DNA of 64,000 nt from Candidatus Sulfopaludibacter sp. SbA3 (GTDB lineage Bacteria > Acidobacteriota > Terriglobia > Bryobacterales > Bryobacteraceae). The position numbers and the translations under genes are program-made. The notes beneath the pieces were generated by a model. The model was not told the origin of the DNA, did no database searches, and saw only the letters and a program-made list of their open reading frames with translations. The stretch spans positions 513,540-577,539 of the forward strand of contig CAMDCN010000002.1 in assembly GCA_945890485.1 (NCBI GenBank). Direction: 5' to 3'. Shown here piece by piece: positions 24,367 through 33,047 of the stretch (positions are counted from its first letter, which is position 1; each line of letters opens with the position of its first letter).

Positions 24367-26634
24367 ATGCTGTTGCGGATTCTCCCCGCCGCGCTTCTGG
24401 GCGCAGCCGTCCTGCTGGCGCAGGCTCCTCCCGTAAAGCCGCCTCCGGGCTTTGGGCCGATGATCACCGAACCTCCGAAGCCGCAGGCGCCGCCTCCGGC
24501 CGTCGCGGCGCAACCTGCCCCGGGCGCCCAAACCGCCGGTCCGGAACGCACCGCGCCGGCGCAGTCGCAGGCCACCTCGTTGGGCGGCTTGAATCTGCAG
24601 AATGCCGCGTTGACGGAGGTCATCGACATTCTCGCCCGGCAGTTGAAGATCAACTACATCCTCGATCCGCGCGTGAAGGGCGGCGTGGTGCTCAACACTT
24701 ACGGCGAAACGAAGCAGTTGAACCCCCGGGATCTGTTGGACATGATTCTGCGCATCAATGGTTTCGCGATGGTGCAGGTGGGCGACGTCTACCGGATCGT
24801 TCCGATGAGCGACGTGGCTCGGTTGCCGATCAAGGCGAACGTGAATGCGCGGGAGCTGCCGGATAACGAATCGGTGCAGCTCAATCTGATCTTTTTGAAG
24901 TACGCCAATGTGGAGGAGTTGACCAAGCTGCTCGAGCCCTTCACGGGGGAGAACTCGAAGATGTGGTCGTACCCGCCGGCGAATCTGCTGCTGCTGATGG
25001 ACGGTTCCCGCAGCATGCGCCGGACGATGGAACTGATTTCGCTATTCGACAACGATACGTTTGCCTCGCAGCGCGTGAAGCTGTTTGAGGTGGAGAACGG
25101 GCGGCCGTCGGAACTCACCAAGGAGCTGGAGAACATCTTTAAGTCGATCTCGCTGAACGACAAAACCAGCCCGATTAAGTTCCTGCCGGTAGACCGGATC
25201 AATACGATCATTGCAGTGGCCTCGAACCCGAGTGCGTTTACCGAAGTGGAGACCTGGATCAAGAAGCTCGATGTTCCCGTGCAGATTACTGCCGGATCGA
25301 TCGATAACTACGTCTACCGGGTGAAGTATGGCCGGGCGGATATGATGTCGATGGCAATCATGATGCTCTACAGCTCCGATGGGGGCATGGGAATGATGGG
25401 GATGATGAGCATGATGAGCATGATGGGTGGCATGGGCGGTGGTATGGGTATGGGTGGCGGCATGGGGATGGGTGGCATGGGTATGGGCGGAATGGGCATG
25501 GGGGGAATGGGAATGGGCGGTATGGGGATGGGTGGCATGGGAATGGGTGGTTTCGGCATGGGCGCCGGCAGTTTCGGCAGCATGGGGATGGGCTACCCGA
25601 TGGTGACCCAGGGCCTCCCGGCCAACCCGCAGCAAGCGGCCTCGATGGGGACAGGCGGTACCGGGGCGATGGACCGGACCGGCACCTATCTGGGCGCCGG
25701 TGCGGCGGGAACCCAGGCGGTAAAGGGCCCTCGCGTGGTCCCGAATCCGATGGACAACACGATCATCATTCAGGGCACGCCAGCCGAGTACGAAGGGATT
25801 TTGAAGATCCTGAAGCAGTTGGATCTTCCCCCGCGTCAGGTGCTGATCGAAGCGAAGATCTATGAGGTTACGTTGAATGGGGCGTTCGCCAATGGCATCG
25901 CCGCGTTCCTGCAGAAAAAGGAAGCGACGGCGGGCACCACCCGGCAGACGGGATCCCGCGATTTCGTTGGTTCGCTGGCGAATGCCTCGTTGAACCTTTC
26001 GGCGGGAGCGCTGGTCGGCCAAAGCCGCGAACTGCTGGCTTTCCTCTCCTCGACCGAGAATGAGAGCCGTACGCGGGTGATTTCGGCTCCCAGCCTGATC
26101 GCGACCGACTCCATTGCGGCGAGCATCAATGTGGGCACGGAGGTGCCGACGCTGACGGCTCAGGCCGCGACGGGGGTCCAAAGCGGAGGCAGCTCGCTGT
26201 TTGCGAACAATATCTCCAATCGGAATAGCGGGGTGACGCTGAATATCACCGCCCGGATCAATCCCAGCGGAATTGTGACGCTGCTAATCAATCAAGAGGT
26301 GAGTTCGCCCATCGCGCCAGCGGCGGGCGCGATCAATTCGCCCTCGTTCTCGAAACGAACCTTGAATACCCAAGTGACGCTCGAAGACGGCGACACGATC
26401 GCTATCGGCGGCATCATCAACGAATCGAACACGCAGTCTTCCGCCGGTATCCCGGTGCTGCATCGGATTCCGATTATCGGGTGGGGGTTTGGCAGCAAGT
26501 CCTTCAGCAAAGAGCGGACGGAACTGATTGTATTCATGACGCCGCGGGTGATTTTCGATACCAAAGAGATCACCGAGGCGAGTGAAGAGCTCAAGAGCCG
26601 GATGCGCCGTTTGCGGAAGATCATGAAGGAATAG
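24367..26634 (+). CDS. gspD: Type II secretion secretin GspD with Met/Gly-rich insert
   Basis: The ATG at 24367 has AAGGAG nine bases upstream and is preferred over the TTG at 24361. The 755-residue product has a signal peptide (MLLRILPAALLGAAVLLAQ), a Pro/Ala-rich linker, an N0 domain (TEVIDILARQLKINYILDPR), N1 (IFLKYANVEELTKLLEPF), N2 (VKLFEVENGRPSELTKELEN), N3 (YVYRVKYGRADMMSMAIM ... VVPNPMDNTIIIQGTPAEY) and the secretin barrel (RVISAPSLIATDSIAASINV; LEDGDTIAIGGIINES; GIPVLHRIPIIGWGF; ELIVFMTPRVI). N3 is split by the Met/Gly insert at about residues 338-413. It forms the outer-membrane gate. No pilotin gene is seen. Confidence 0.95.
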   Translation: MLLRILPAALLGAAVLLAQAPPVKPPPGFGPMITEPPKPQAPPPAVAAQPAPGAQTAGPERTAPAQSQATSLGGLNLQNAALTEVIDILARQLKINYILDPRVKGGVVLNTYGETKQLNPRDLLDMILRINGFAMVQVGDVYRIVPMSDVARLPIKANVNARELPDNESVQLNLIFLKYANVEELTKLLEPFTGENSKMWSYPPANLLLLMDGSRSMRRTMELISLFDNDTFASQRVKLFEVENGRPSELTKELENIFKSISLNDKTSPIKFLPVDRINTIIAVASNPSAFTEVETWIKKLDVPVQITAGSIDNYVYRVKYGRADMMSMAIMMLYSSDGGMGMMGMMSMMSMMGGMGGGMGMGGGMGMGGMGMGGMGMGGMGMGGMGMGGMGMGGFGMGAGSFGSMGMGYPMVTQGLPANPQQAASMGTGGTGAMDRTGTYLGAGAAGTQAVKGPRVVPNPMDNTIIIQGTPAEYEGILKILKQLDLPPRQVLIEAKIYEVTLNGAFANGIAAFLQKKEATAGTTRQTGSRDFVGSLANASLNLSAGALVGQSRELLAFLSSTENESRTRVISAPSLIATDSIAASINVGTEVPTLTAQAATGVQSGGSSLFANNISNRNSGVTLNITARINPSGIVTLLINQEVSSPIAPAAGAINSPSFSKRTLNTQVTLEDGDTIAIGGIINESNTQSSAGIPVLHRIPIIGWGFGSKSFSKERTELIVFMTPRVIFDTKEITEASEELKSRMRRLRKIMKE
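25377..25605 (+). repeat. Met/Gly-rich repeat insert in the secretin N3 domain
   Basis: Roughly 75 codons encode an almost pure Gly/Met tract: first MM-containing units (MMGMMSMMSMM), then about eight units of the type GMGMG/GMGG, ending GAGSFGSMGMGY. At DNA level it is a run of ATGGG-based repeats with variable third bases. It interrupts the N3 domain between YSSDGG and the later PRVVPNP strand. Confidence 0.85.
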
Positions 26635-26659
26635 ACCTCGGGACGAAACTTGGCGGTCG

Positions 26660-26700
26660 CATGCGGGTTAGAATCGAATCGGCCTGATCTGACCCGCATG
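26660..26700 (+). promoter_or_regulatory. Inverted repeat enclosing the start codon of the downstream gene
   Basis: CATGCGGGT at 26660-26668 pairs perfectly with ACCCGCATG at 26692-26700 across a 23-base loop. The ATG at 26698-26700, the preferred start of the 1274-residue secreted protein, is the last part of the 3' arm. In mRNA this 9-bp, GC-rich stem would bury the start codon. It could equally act as a weak transcription end for the secretion operon, but no T run follows. Confidence 0.45.
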
Positions 26701-29700
26701 ATACTGAACCGTCTCGTCCGTTCCGCTGTCCTGGTAGGGGGTCTGCTGGCTGCTGCCCCCGTTTTCTGCCAATCCCCGCCAATTGAGGTCGGCAGTAGTG
26801 ATTTCGGACTTGATCCGGTGATCCGCAATCAGTTTGTGACGGCGTGGTTCCGGAATGGCTTTGGGAATCTGGTGATAAACCCGCCCGCAGGGCATGTCCG
26901 TCGATTTCCCCAAACGAGCTCGAATGCCCCAACGGGGCTGATTCAGGAGTTCAATCCCGTGACCGGCAACGGTGGCCGTTTGGCGCTGGTGAAGGCAAAT
27001 ACGAGTACGACCATTGTCGATGAGCAGTCCGGCGTGTTTCAGGTGCTCGCCCTGTTGTATGCCAACTACAGCGCCGTGGGCGTTGGGACCGCTGGGTATC
27101 CCACGATGGACACCGCGCTCTGCGCTAATACCACGGCCGGAACTTGCTACTGGCAGCTTTTCGACAAGCAGCACGCGCTGTTTTCCTACTCCTCTGTGCT
27201 TGCCAATGGCTCGCAGAACTTTTCCGTCAAGGATCCTTACTACACCCGCTGGCAAAATGCGGGCGGCATTGCCGTGCTCGGCGCCGCGACCTCGGCCGAG
27301 ACCGCGGCCACCAGCCTGGCGGGCAGCGCCTACACGGTGCAATCCTTCCAGAATGGCCTGATCTTCAGCATCACATCCGGCACACTCAGCGGCCGGGAAG
27401 TCGTGGTGGTGCCGCCGGTGACGATGACGTATCTGGCTAATGGCGGCCCCGGCGGTTTTCTCGGGCTGCCGACGGGCCCGGCTGTCTCGATTGGCAACAA
27501 TCGGTTCCGGCAAACCTTTGAGGGTGGCGCCGTTGACTACGATTCCACCGGAACGGCGACGGTGCGCCTGCCGGTTCACTCGATCGCGCTGAACCCTGGC
27601 CCGGCGACACTCACATTGAAACTGAACGATACGGTTTCCGTTACTGCCGTTCCCCGTGCTTTGAACGGCGACGAATTGCTCGACCGGCCGGTTGCGTGGA
27701 CCACCACCAACGGCCGGGTGGTGTCGATACAAGCGTCCGGCGCTACAGCGACCTTGCGCGCAGTGGGTGGCGGTGTAGCCACCATCACCGCCACCGTCGA
27801 GGGGCGGATCAGTAGTCCGATTCAGGTCTTCGTACAAACCACCTGTTGCCAGGTGGGCGAAGGCGCCCCCAGTGCGGCGGCGACCCAGGCTTTTTTGGAT
27901 GCGGTGACTCGAAATCGTCTGGCGTTGCAACTGCCTGGCCGCAATCCGGTACGCCGGTTGGGCAATGGTTACGTGCAGGAGATGCTGACGACGAACGGCG
28001 TTCGTGTGGTTCTGGCTCTGCCGGACCGCTTGGCACAGGCTTACGTTCTGTCCGGTCTGTTGTTGGCCCGGTATGAGGATTTCGGTGGTCCGGCTGGCAC
28101 ATTGGGTTATCCGTTAACCGATGCCACCGCCGGCGGGCGGCAAAATTTTGAAAACGGGGTTCTGGCAGGTTCTCCGGTACGGTTGGTATCCGGTGCGTTG
28201 CTGACGAAATGGCAGACGCTGGGGCTCGAAACCGGCGCTGCCGGCTCCCCGGTTAGCGATGTGAGCAGCTTTTTCACCTTCGCGGCGACCAGCGGGGTAC
28301 AGCAGACCTTTACGCTAGGTTCGCTATATAGTCTTCCCTTGGCGGGGCGCGTGAACTTCACGACGGGAGCGATCCACGCCAAGTATGTCCAGATGGGCGG
28401 ACCAGCGGGTAGCTTGGGAGCTCCGGCGAACGATGAGTATGCCGTTGGTGGTGGACGGCGCCAGGATTTTGAAGGCGGGTATCTGCAGGTCGCCGCGGGG
28501 GCGACGGAAGCGTCGGCGGTGGAAACGCCGCGCCTGCCTTCCGTTAGCGCTACACCCGGAACCGTGATTGCGGGCAGCCGGGTCCGGCTCGCGTTGGGCG
28601 GTTTCGGGGAGAATCGGCGAATCCGGGTGCGGACGACTGGGGAACAGGATTTCTTTGTGCAACCTTTGAATGGCGCGTTTGCATGGGACTTGCTGGTTCG
28701 TGCCAATGCCAATCCTGGGACGATCACGGTTTCGGCTGAAGATACAGAACGAAACGTCTCCGCGCGGACAACCTTTACGGTCCGGGCGCTGGCGGATGCG
28801 CGACCCCGGCTGACCAAAGTGCGTGGCGATGGCCAGGCCGGACCCCCGGGATCCTTATTGGCGGTGCCGTTACGAGTGCAATTGCTGGACGAATCGAGCA
28901 ATCCCTTGGCTGGGGTAGCGGTTACTTTTACGCCGTCGCCCGGAGGTTCTCTAGCCAGGTTCGCGGCCGTCACCGATAGTAATGGTGAGGCGGAGGCGGT
29001 TCTCCGCTTGCCCTCCCGAGAGGGTATTGCGTTGGTGACTGCCGAGGCGTTGCTTCAAGTGGTTACCTTCCAGGTTCGGATGACCGGGGGGACGTTGAGT
29101 TCCTTCCCGCGGATTGTGGATCCGGGAGATCCTTATCTAGCTTCCGCTGCCGCGATCCTCCGTTACTATCAGGACCGGGGAGAGTTGCCGGCGCCGATCG
29201 CCACCGCCAGCCCGGCCGGCCTGGCCGCCTATCTCAAGGCGTTCTGTGTCTTTGACAACGCCGGCGCCCAGATTTGCGATGGATTGCTGGAGAACGGGCT
29301 ACCGAATTTATGGCGGCTGCCGGGGTTTGTCTCTGGAAATCTAAATCCGGTGGCGTTGCCCCCGAATGAACAGACGCTGCGGGACGCTGTTGCTTCCGGT
29401 CCCATTATGGTCAGCCTGGCTCTCGAGAGCGGTGGCGCCCATGCAGTGGTCGCCACGGGCATTGGATCGGCGGGGGAAGTGCTGATCATGGATCCGAGCT
29501 TGGCTTTCGGCAGGGCGTCCCTGACGGACTACTTGACTGGATTCAGCGCCGGCGGCACCACATATAAAGGAAGGATCACCGGATTGTTACGCCTGGAGCC
29601 GCGGGCATCCGCAAGTGCCGGGTTTCTGGTGGTCACCGAAACTGCGACGCCCGAGGTGGCGGGACCTGCCGGGGTATGCGGCGCCACATTTATGGTCCAG

Positions 29701-30522
29701 CGGGGCGGCGCGCCGGTGCTATTCCGAGTCTGTGACGGGTCGGAGGCTGTCTACCAGCTCGATCTCACCGCCTCGGGTGGATTTACGGCTACTCTCACGG
29801 ACCTCGCACCAGTTGGGGCGCGATATCCACTCTCGGGAGAGCGGTCGACCTCGTTCCGGGTATCGCGACCGGCAGTACCGTGGGAGGTGGCTCCGTTGGT
29901 AGCGTCGTTTGGGGCGACGGCCGTCCTAAACGGAGCAAGCTTCGCGCCGGATCTGGCGCCCGGAACCTTGGTGAGCGTGTTTGGGGTTGGACTGGGCGGG
30001 GCCGGGGGAGTAACGACGGCTGAGATTGGCGGCCGAAGCGCGGAGGTACTCTTCAGCAGCGCCTTCCAGGTGAATCTGGCTGTGCCGTTGGATTTGCCCC
30101 TAGGGAGCTACACCCTGACCTTGCGGTCTGCCTATGGGGAGGCCGAGGCGCCGATTGAGTTGCGCGAGGTGGCGCCGGCGATCTTTCGTTTGTCCGAGAG
30201 CCAGATGGCCGTGGTCAATCCCAACGGAACCTTGAATGGCCCGGAGCGGCCCGCCGTGCGGGGAACGGCCATCATCTTATATGGGACTGGGTTTGGATCG
30301 GTCCTTACTCAAGGGAACCTAAGCCGGACGGAGCGGCCAGTTTCGGCACGAATCAACGGCCTTGAAGTCCCAGTTGGATACAGTGGACTCGCCCCTGGGT
30401 ACATTGGACTCTATCAATTGAACCTAATACTCCCCATCGATATGCCCCCTGGACTATTCCAAACCTTGGAACTGCGCCAAGGCGGGGTGGGCGTACACCC
30501 GATAAGTGTCTCTATTCAATAG
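26698..30522 (+). CDS. Large secreted protein: LGFP repeats, Ig-like, inactive C39-like, TIGR03437 C-terminus
   Basis: From the ATG at 26698 the 1274-residue product has a Sec signal peptide (MILNRLVRSAVLVGGLLAAA, ending FCQ). Parts in order: LGFP-like repeats at about residues 80-290 and 440-620 (GGPGGFLGLPTG, GGPAGTLGYPLTD, GGPAGSLGAPAND, each followed by a QxFExG strand); an Ig-like Big domain between them; Ig-like domains at about 640-800; a papain-like C39 region at about 808-955; and the Solibacter-type TIGR03437 domain at the end (GTLVSVFGVGLGG, IILYGTGFGSV). LGFP repeats bind cell-wall structures elsewhere. The C39 region keeps His915 and Asp932 but has Pro812 at the catalytic Cys position. 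An in-frame TTG at 26650 is a less likely start. The location after gspD suggests a type II substrate. Confidence 0.85.
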   Translation: MILNRLVRSAVLVGGLLAAAPVFCQSPPIEVGSSDFGLDPVIRNQFVTAWFRNGFGNLVINPPAGHVRRFPQTSSNAPTGLIQEFNPVTGNGGRLALVKANTSTTIVDEQSGVFQVLALLYANYSAVGVGTAGYPTMDTALCANTTAGTCYWQLFDKQHALFSYSSVLANGSQNFSVKDPYYTRWQNAGGIAVLGAATSAETAATSLAGSAYTVQSFQNGLIFSITSGTLSGREVVVVPPVTMTYLANGGPGGFLGLPTGPAVSIGNNRFRQTFEGGAVDYDSTGTATVRLPVHSIALNPGPATLTLKLNDTVSVTAVPRALNGDELLDRPVAWTTTNGRVVSIQASGATATLRAVGGGVATITATVEGRISSPIQVFVQTTCCQVGEGAPSAAATQAFLDAVTRNRLALQLPGRNPVRRLGNGYVQEMLTTNGVRVVLALPDRLAQAYVLSGLLLARYEDFGGPAGTLGYPLTDATAGGRQNFENGVLAGSPVRLVSGALLTKWQTLGLETGAAGSPVSDVSSFFTFAATSGVQQTFTLGSLYSLPLAGRVNFTTGAIHAKYVQMGGPAGSLGAPANDEYAVGGGRRQDFEGGYLQVAAGATEASAVETPRLPSVSATPGTVIAGSRVRLALGGFGENRRIRVRTTGEQDFFVQPLNGAFAWDLLVRANANPGTITVSAEDTERNVSARTTFTVRALADARPRLTKVRGDGQAGPPGSLLAVPLRVQLLDESSNPLAGVAVTFTPSPGGSLARFAAVTDSNGEAEAVLRLPSREGIALVTAEALLQVVTFQVRMTGGTLSSFPRIVDPGDPYLASAAAILRYYQDRGELPAPIATASPAGLAAYLKAFCVFDNAGAQICDGLLENGLPNLWRLPGFVSGNLNPVALPPNEQTLRDAVASGPIMVSLALESGGAHAVVATGIGSAGEVLIMDPSLAFGRASLTDYLTGFSAGGTTYKGRITGLLRLEPRASASAGFLVVTETATPEVAGPAGVCGATFMVQRGGAPVLFRVCDGSEAVYQLDLTASGGFTATLTDLAPVGARYPLSGERSTSFRVSRPAVPWEVAPLVASFGATAVLNGASFAPDLAPGTLVSVFGVGLGGAGGVTTAEIGGRSAEVLFSSAFQVNLAVPLDLPLGSYTLTLRSAYGEAEAPIELREVAPAIFRLSESQMAVVNPNGTLNGPERPAVRGTAIILYGTGFGSVLTQGNLSRTERPVSARINGLEVPVGYSGLAPGYIGLYQLNLILPIDMPPGLFQTLELRQGGVGVHPISVSIQ

Positions 30523-30911
30523 AGTTACTGTCATTCTGGCCGAGTTTTTCGCGGTCTGGGGAGGGCGGCGAGGAATAGTCGGCAGATTGGCCCTTAACCT
30601 GCTACAGTAGAGCCTGCGTACAGACCCCTCTCGGCGCAAGTCTTTGGAAAATCAGAGCTTGACTTGACGGGGTGGGAATGTTAAAAAGTAAAGGACTGCG
30701 TCTACTCAGGGTTAGGCGGTTTTCTGTTCATCAGAGCCGCGAGTACGGACGAATCAAAAAAATATAAAGATTAGCTTGGCTCGTAAGGGGCCGCCAACCG
30801 CAGGCTGACAGAAATTTGTCGTCGCGACCGGGCGAACTCCTCGAGACCAAGTCAAAGCGGTAAAAAGGTAGTTTTTCATCAATTCGGATTTAATTCCACA
30901 AGGAGAAGGAA
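30523..30911 (+). other. Intergenic region, probable long leader of the 641-residue secreted protein
   Basis: This 389-base gap has no convincing reading frame. Possible promoter parts are overlapping TTGACT/TTGACG at 30659-30669 followed by an A-rich stretch at 30681-30690, and TATAAA at 30763-30768 without a good -35 partner. Both are weak. A strong AAGGAGAAGG ribosome binding site ends the region. I looked for c-di-GMP, cobalamin and other well-known riboswitch cores by eye and found none. Confidence 0.5.
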
Positions 30912-32840
30912 ATGGCAGATTTCCGCAAATGGTTCCCGGTATTGGCCGTTGCCTCGCTGATGTTTGGCGCGGCAGCAACCGCCAATGCCCAACCGGCGTT
31001 TAGCTGTAACACGAACGCTGGCGTTCCGCCGATTGTACGCGCGGAAGGGCTGACGGAACTCGTTGGTGACTTGATTTTGAACTGTACTGGTGGCACCCCG
31101 ACCGCTCTCGGCGCGACGGTCCCCCAGGTCAACTTCCAGATCTTTTTGAACACCAACGTGACCTCCCGTCTGCTCAGTGATCCCTGGAGCGAAGCGCTCC
31201 TCATGATCGACGAGCCGTCTGGTACGGACTCGAACGGTGGCAACCTCCGGTATTGCACCACCAATGGTGGCTGTGCGATGACCGGTGTCGGTGGTACTTC
31301 GGGTGGTGTGAACTACCTGAATGGCGACTCCCAGAACAGCGCTCCGGCGAACGTGTTCCAGGGCCGCCAGGCTGGTGCGAACCAGATCGTGTGGCTCGGT
31401 GTGCCGATTGATCCTCCTGGCACCACCACCACCCGCATCATCCGCATCACCAACGTCCGTGCGAACGCCAACCAGCTTGGTGTGAGCTCGACGTTGATCC
31501 CGACCCAGATTGTCATGTTCGTTTCGGCGACCTCGACGACCTCCATTCCGATCAACAATCCGCAGCAGACCGTGGCCTTCATTCAGCCCGGCCTGTCGTT
31601 CGGTCTCCGCACCGCGGTTGGCCTGAACTACCTGCAGTGCGTTTCCAACAACAGTGGCTCCGCTACCAACAGCAGCTCCAGCATGACCAGCTCGCGTCAT
31701 ATCCTCCGCTTCACGGAAGGCTTTGCTTCGTCGTTCAAACGCCGGAACATTGCTTACACGAATGCGGATGAGAGCCCGCTGCCGTTGCCGCAGAACACCC
31801 CGAACAACAACTTCTTCACCGAGTCCGGCTTCTACAACCCGTTTGTAACGTCGGCTTCGAACAACACCTCCGGTCTCACGACCAACATCTCTCAGGCTGG
31901 CCTTGCTTCGCAGGGTACCCGTCTGATGGCTCGCTTCACCAACGTTCCCGCTGGCATCGTGATGTATGCTTCGATCTACAGCGTCGGTTCGTGCAGTGAT
32001 TGCGGTCCTAGCAGCACGGCGAACATCACGAGCGCGCAGAATGCGTCCAACTCGTTGCTCCGCCTTGTTTCTACGGATGCCAATGGTGGCGGTTCGTTCT
32101 CGGCTGTTTCTTCGACCAACAACTCTTCCCAGGGTGGCAACACCATCCCGTCCGCCCCGATCTCGCTCAGCAATGGCGCGGGTATGGCGACGTGGGAAGT
32201 CATGACGTCCAACCCCTTCACGGTTCAGACCTTGGAAGTTGCTATCTCGGTGTCTTATGTCGCCAACACCAGCAACAACCTGCCTGGCCTCGGCACCGCT
32301 TCGGTTGCTGGCAGCTTCGCGCCGCTCAGCACCGTGACGACTGCTTCGTCCACCAACAACCAGCCCCGTTTTGCAGATACGAGCTCCGCTCGGACCCTGT
32401 TCAACGTGAATGCTTGCAGCACGAACATCCTGTTCCCGTTCTTGACGAACCAGGTGGGCTTCGACTCGGGTATCGCTATCGCGAACACCTCGACCGACCC
32501 GTTCGGAACTGCCCCGCAGTCCGGTCCGTGTAAGCTGAACTACTACGGTGAGACCACCGGTGGTGGCGCGGCTCCCGCGGCTCAGACCTCGGCGGTGATT
32601 CCGTCTGGTAAGACCTTGACGGCGACCTTGTCGAGCGGCGGTAACTATGGTGTCGCGGCTACGCCCGGCTTCCAGGGTTACGTGATTGCCCAGTGTAACT
32701 TCCAGTATGGCCACGGCTTCGCCTTCATCAGCGACGTCGGCGCCAACCGGGTTTCCGAGGCTTATCTCGCCCTCATCATGGACGGCCAGGTTGACACCTA
32801 TCCGCGGTCCGGCGTCTTCTCTGAAGTCCTCGGCCACTAA
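30912..32840 (+). CDS. Secreted Asn/Ser/Thr-rich protein, probably highly expressed
   Basis: The product (642 codons, ending LGH) has a clear Sec signal peptide with cleavage after ANA at residue 26. The mature protein is rich in Asn, Ser, Thr, Gly and Ala, almost without lysine, and contains few cysteines, spread as possible disulfides (CTTNGGC, CSDCG). No catalytic motif or known domain is visible. The end (NFQYGHGFAFISDVGANRVS, then YLALIMDG) is well ordered and hydrophobic. Its strong ribosome binding site (AGGAG six bases from the ATG), a long leader and an excellent terminator indicate a single-gene, abundantly made product. A surface-layer or matrix component is plausible but not shown. 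I do not recognise the family beyond similar unknown acidobacterial proteins. Confidence 0.9.
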   Translation: MADFRKWFPVLAVASLMFGAAATANAQPAFSCNTNAGVPPIVRAEGLTELVGDLILNCTGGTPTALGATVPQVNFQIFLNTNVTSRLLSDPWSEALLMIDEPSGTDSNGGNLRYCTTNGGCAMTGVGGTSGGVNYLNGDSQNSAPANVFQGRQAGANQIVWLGVPIDPPGTTTTRIIRITNVRANANQLGVSSTLIPTQIVMFVSATSTTSIPINNPQQTVAFIQPGLSFGLRTAVGLNYLQCVSNNSGSATNSSSSMTSSRHILRFTEGFASSFKRRNIAYTNADESPLPLPQNTPNNNFFTESGFYNPFVTSASNNTSGLTTNISQAGLASQGTRLMARFTNVPAGIVMYASIYSVGSCSDCGPSSTANITSAQNASNSLLRLVSTDANGGGSFSAVSSTNNSSQGGNTIPSAPISLSNGAGMATWEVMTSNPFTVQTLEVAISVSYVANTSNNLPGLGTASVAGSFAPLSTVTTASSTNNQPRFADTSSARTLFNVNACSTNILFPFLTNQVGFDSGIAIANTSTDPFGTAPQSGPCKLNYYGETTGGGAAPAAQTSAVIPSGKTLTATLSSGGNYGVAATPGFQGYVIAQCNFQYGHGFAFISDVGANRVSEAYLALIMDGQVDTYPRSGVFSEVLGH

Positions 32841-32864
32841 ACCACAAGCAACGCAACCGGCAAT

Positions 32865-32898
32865 GGGGAGAAGCGCAAGCTTCTCCCCGTCGCCTTTT
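32865..32898 (+). terminator. Rho-independent terminator
   Basis: A perfect 10-bp stem (GGGGAGAAGC / GCTTCTCCCC) closed by a stable GCAA tetraloop, followed after six bases by TTTTTA. It begins 24 bases after the stop of the 641-residue secreted protein gene and should end its transcript. Confidence 0.85.
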
Positions 32899-33047
32899 TA
32901 TATACCCGGCTTTTTGATTCAGTAATTTACGTTCTATCTTCTTGTAGTACTATTCGACCGGTGGTAAATTAAGTGTTGTCGCTCTCCGCTTCCCGTCTCC
33001 GCTCTCCCGTTGTTCGCGTCCACAATCCCCCATTTATCGAGGTAGCA

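Noticed and set aside
25042..26181. His/Ala-rich open frame (379 codons) antisense to the secretin
   Set aside because: The His-rich tract is simply the reverse of the Met/Gly repeat (ATGGG units) and has no start signal.
30523..30911. Possible riboswitch in the long leader
   Set aside because: No core motif of the c-di-GMP, cobalamin, TPP, glycine or SAM classes could be found by eye; only weak short hairpins.
30879..32837. 652-codon open frame antisense to the 641-residue secreted protein
   Set aside because: It mirrors the codon bias of the plus-strand gene, is extremely Arg/Gly/Val-rich, and has no domain, signal or ribosome binding site.
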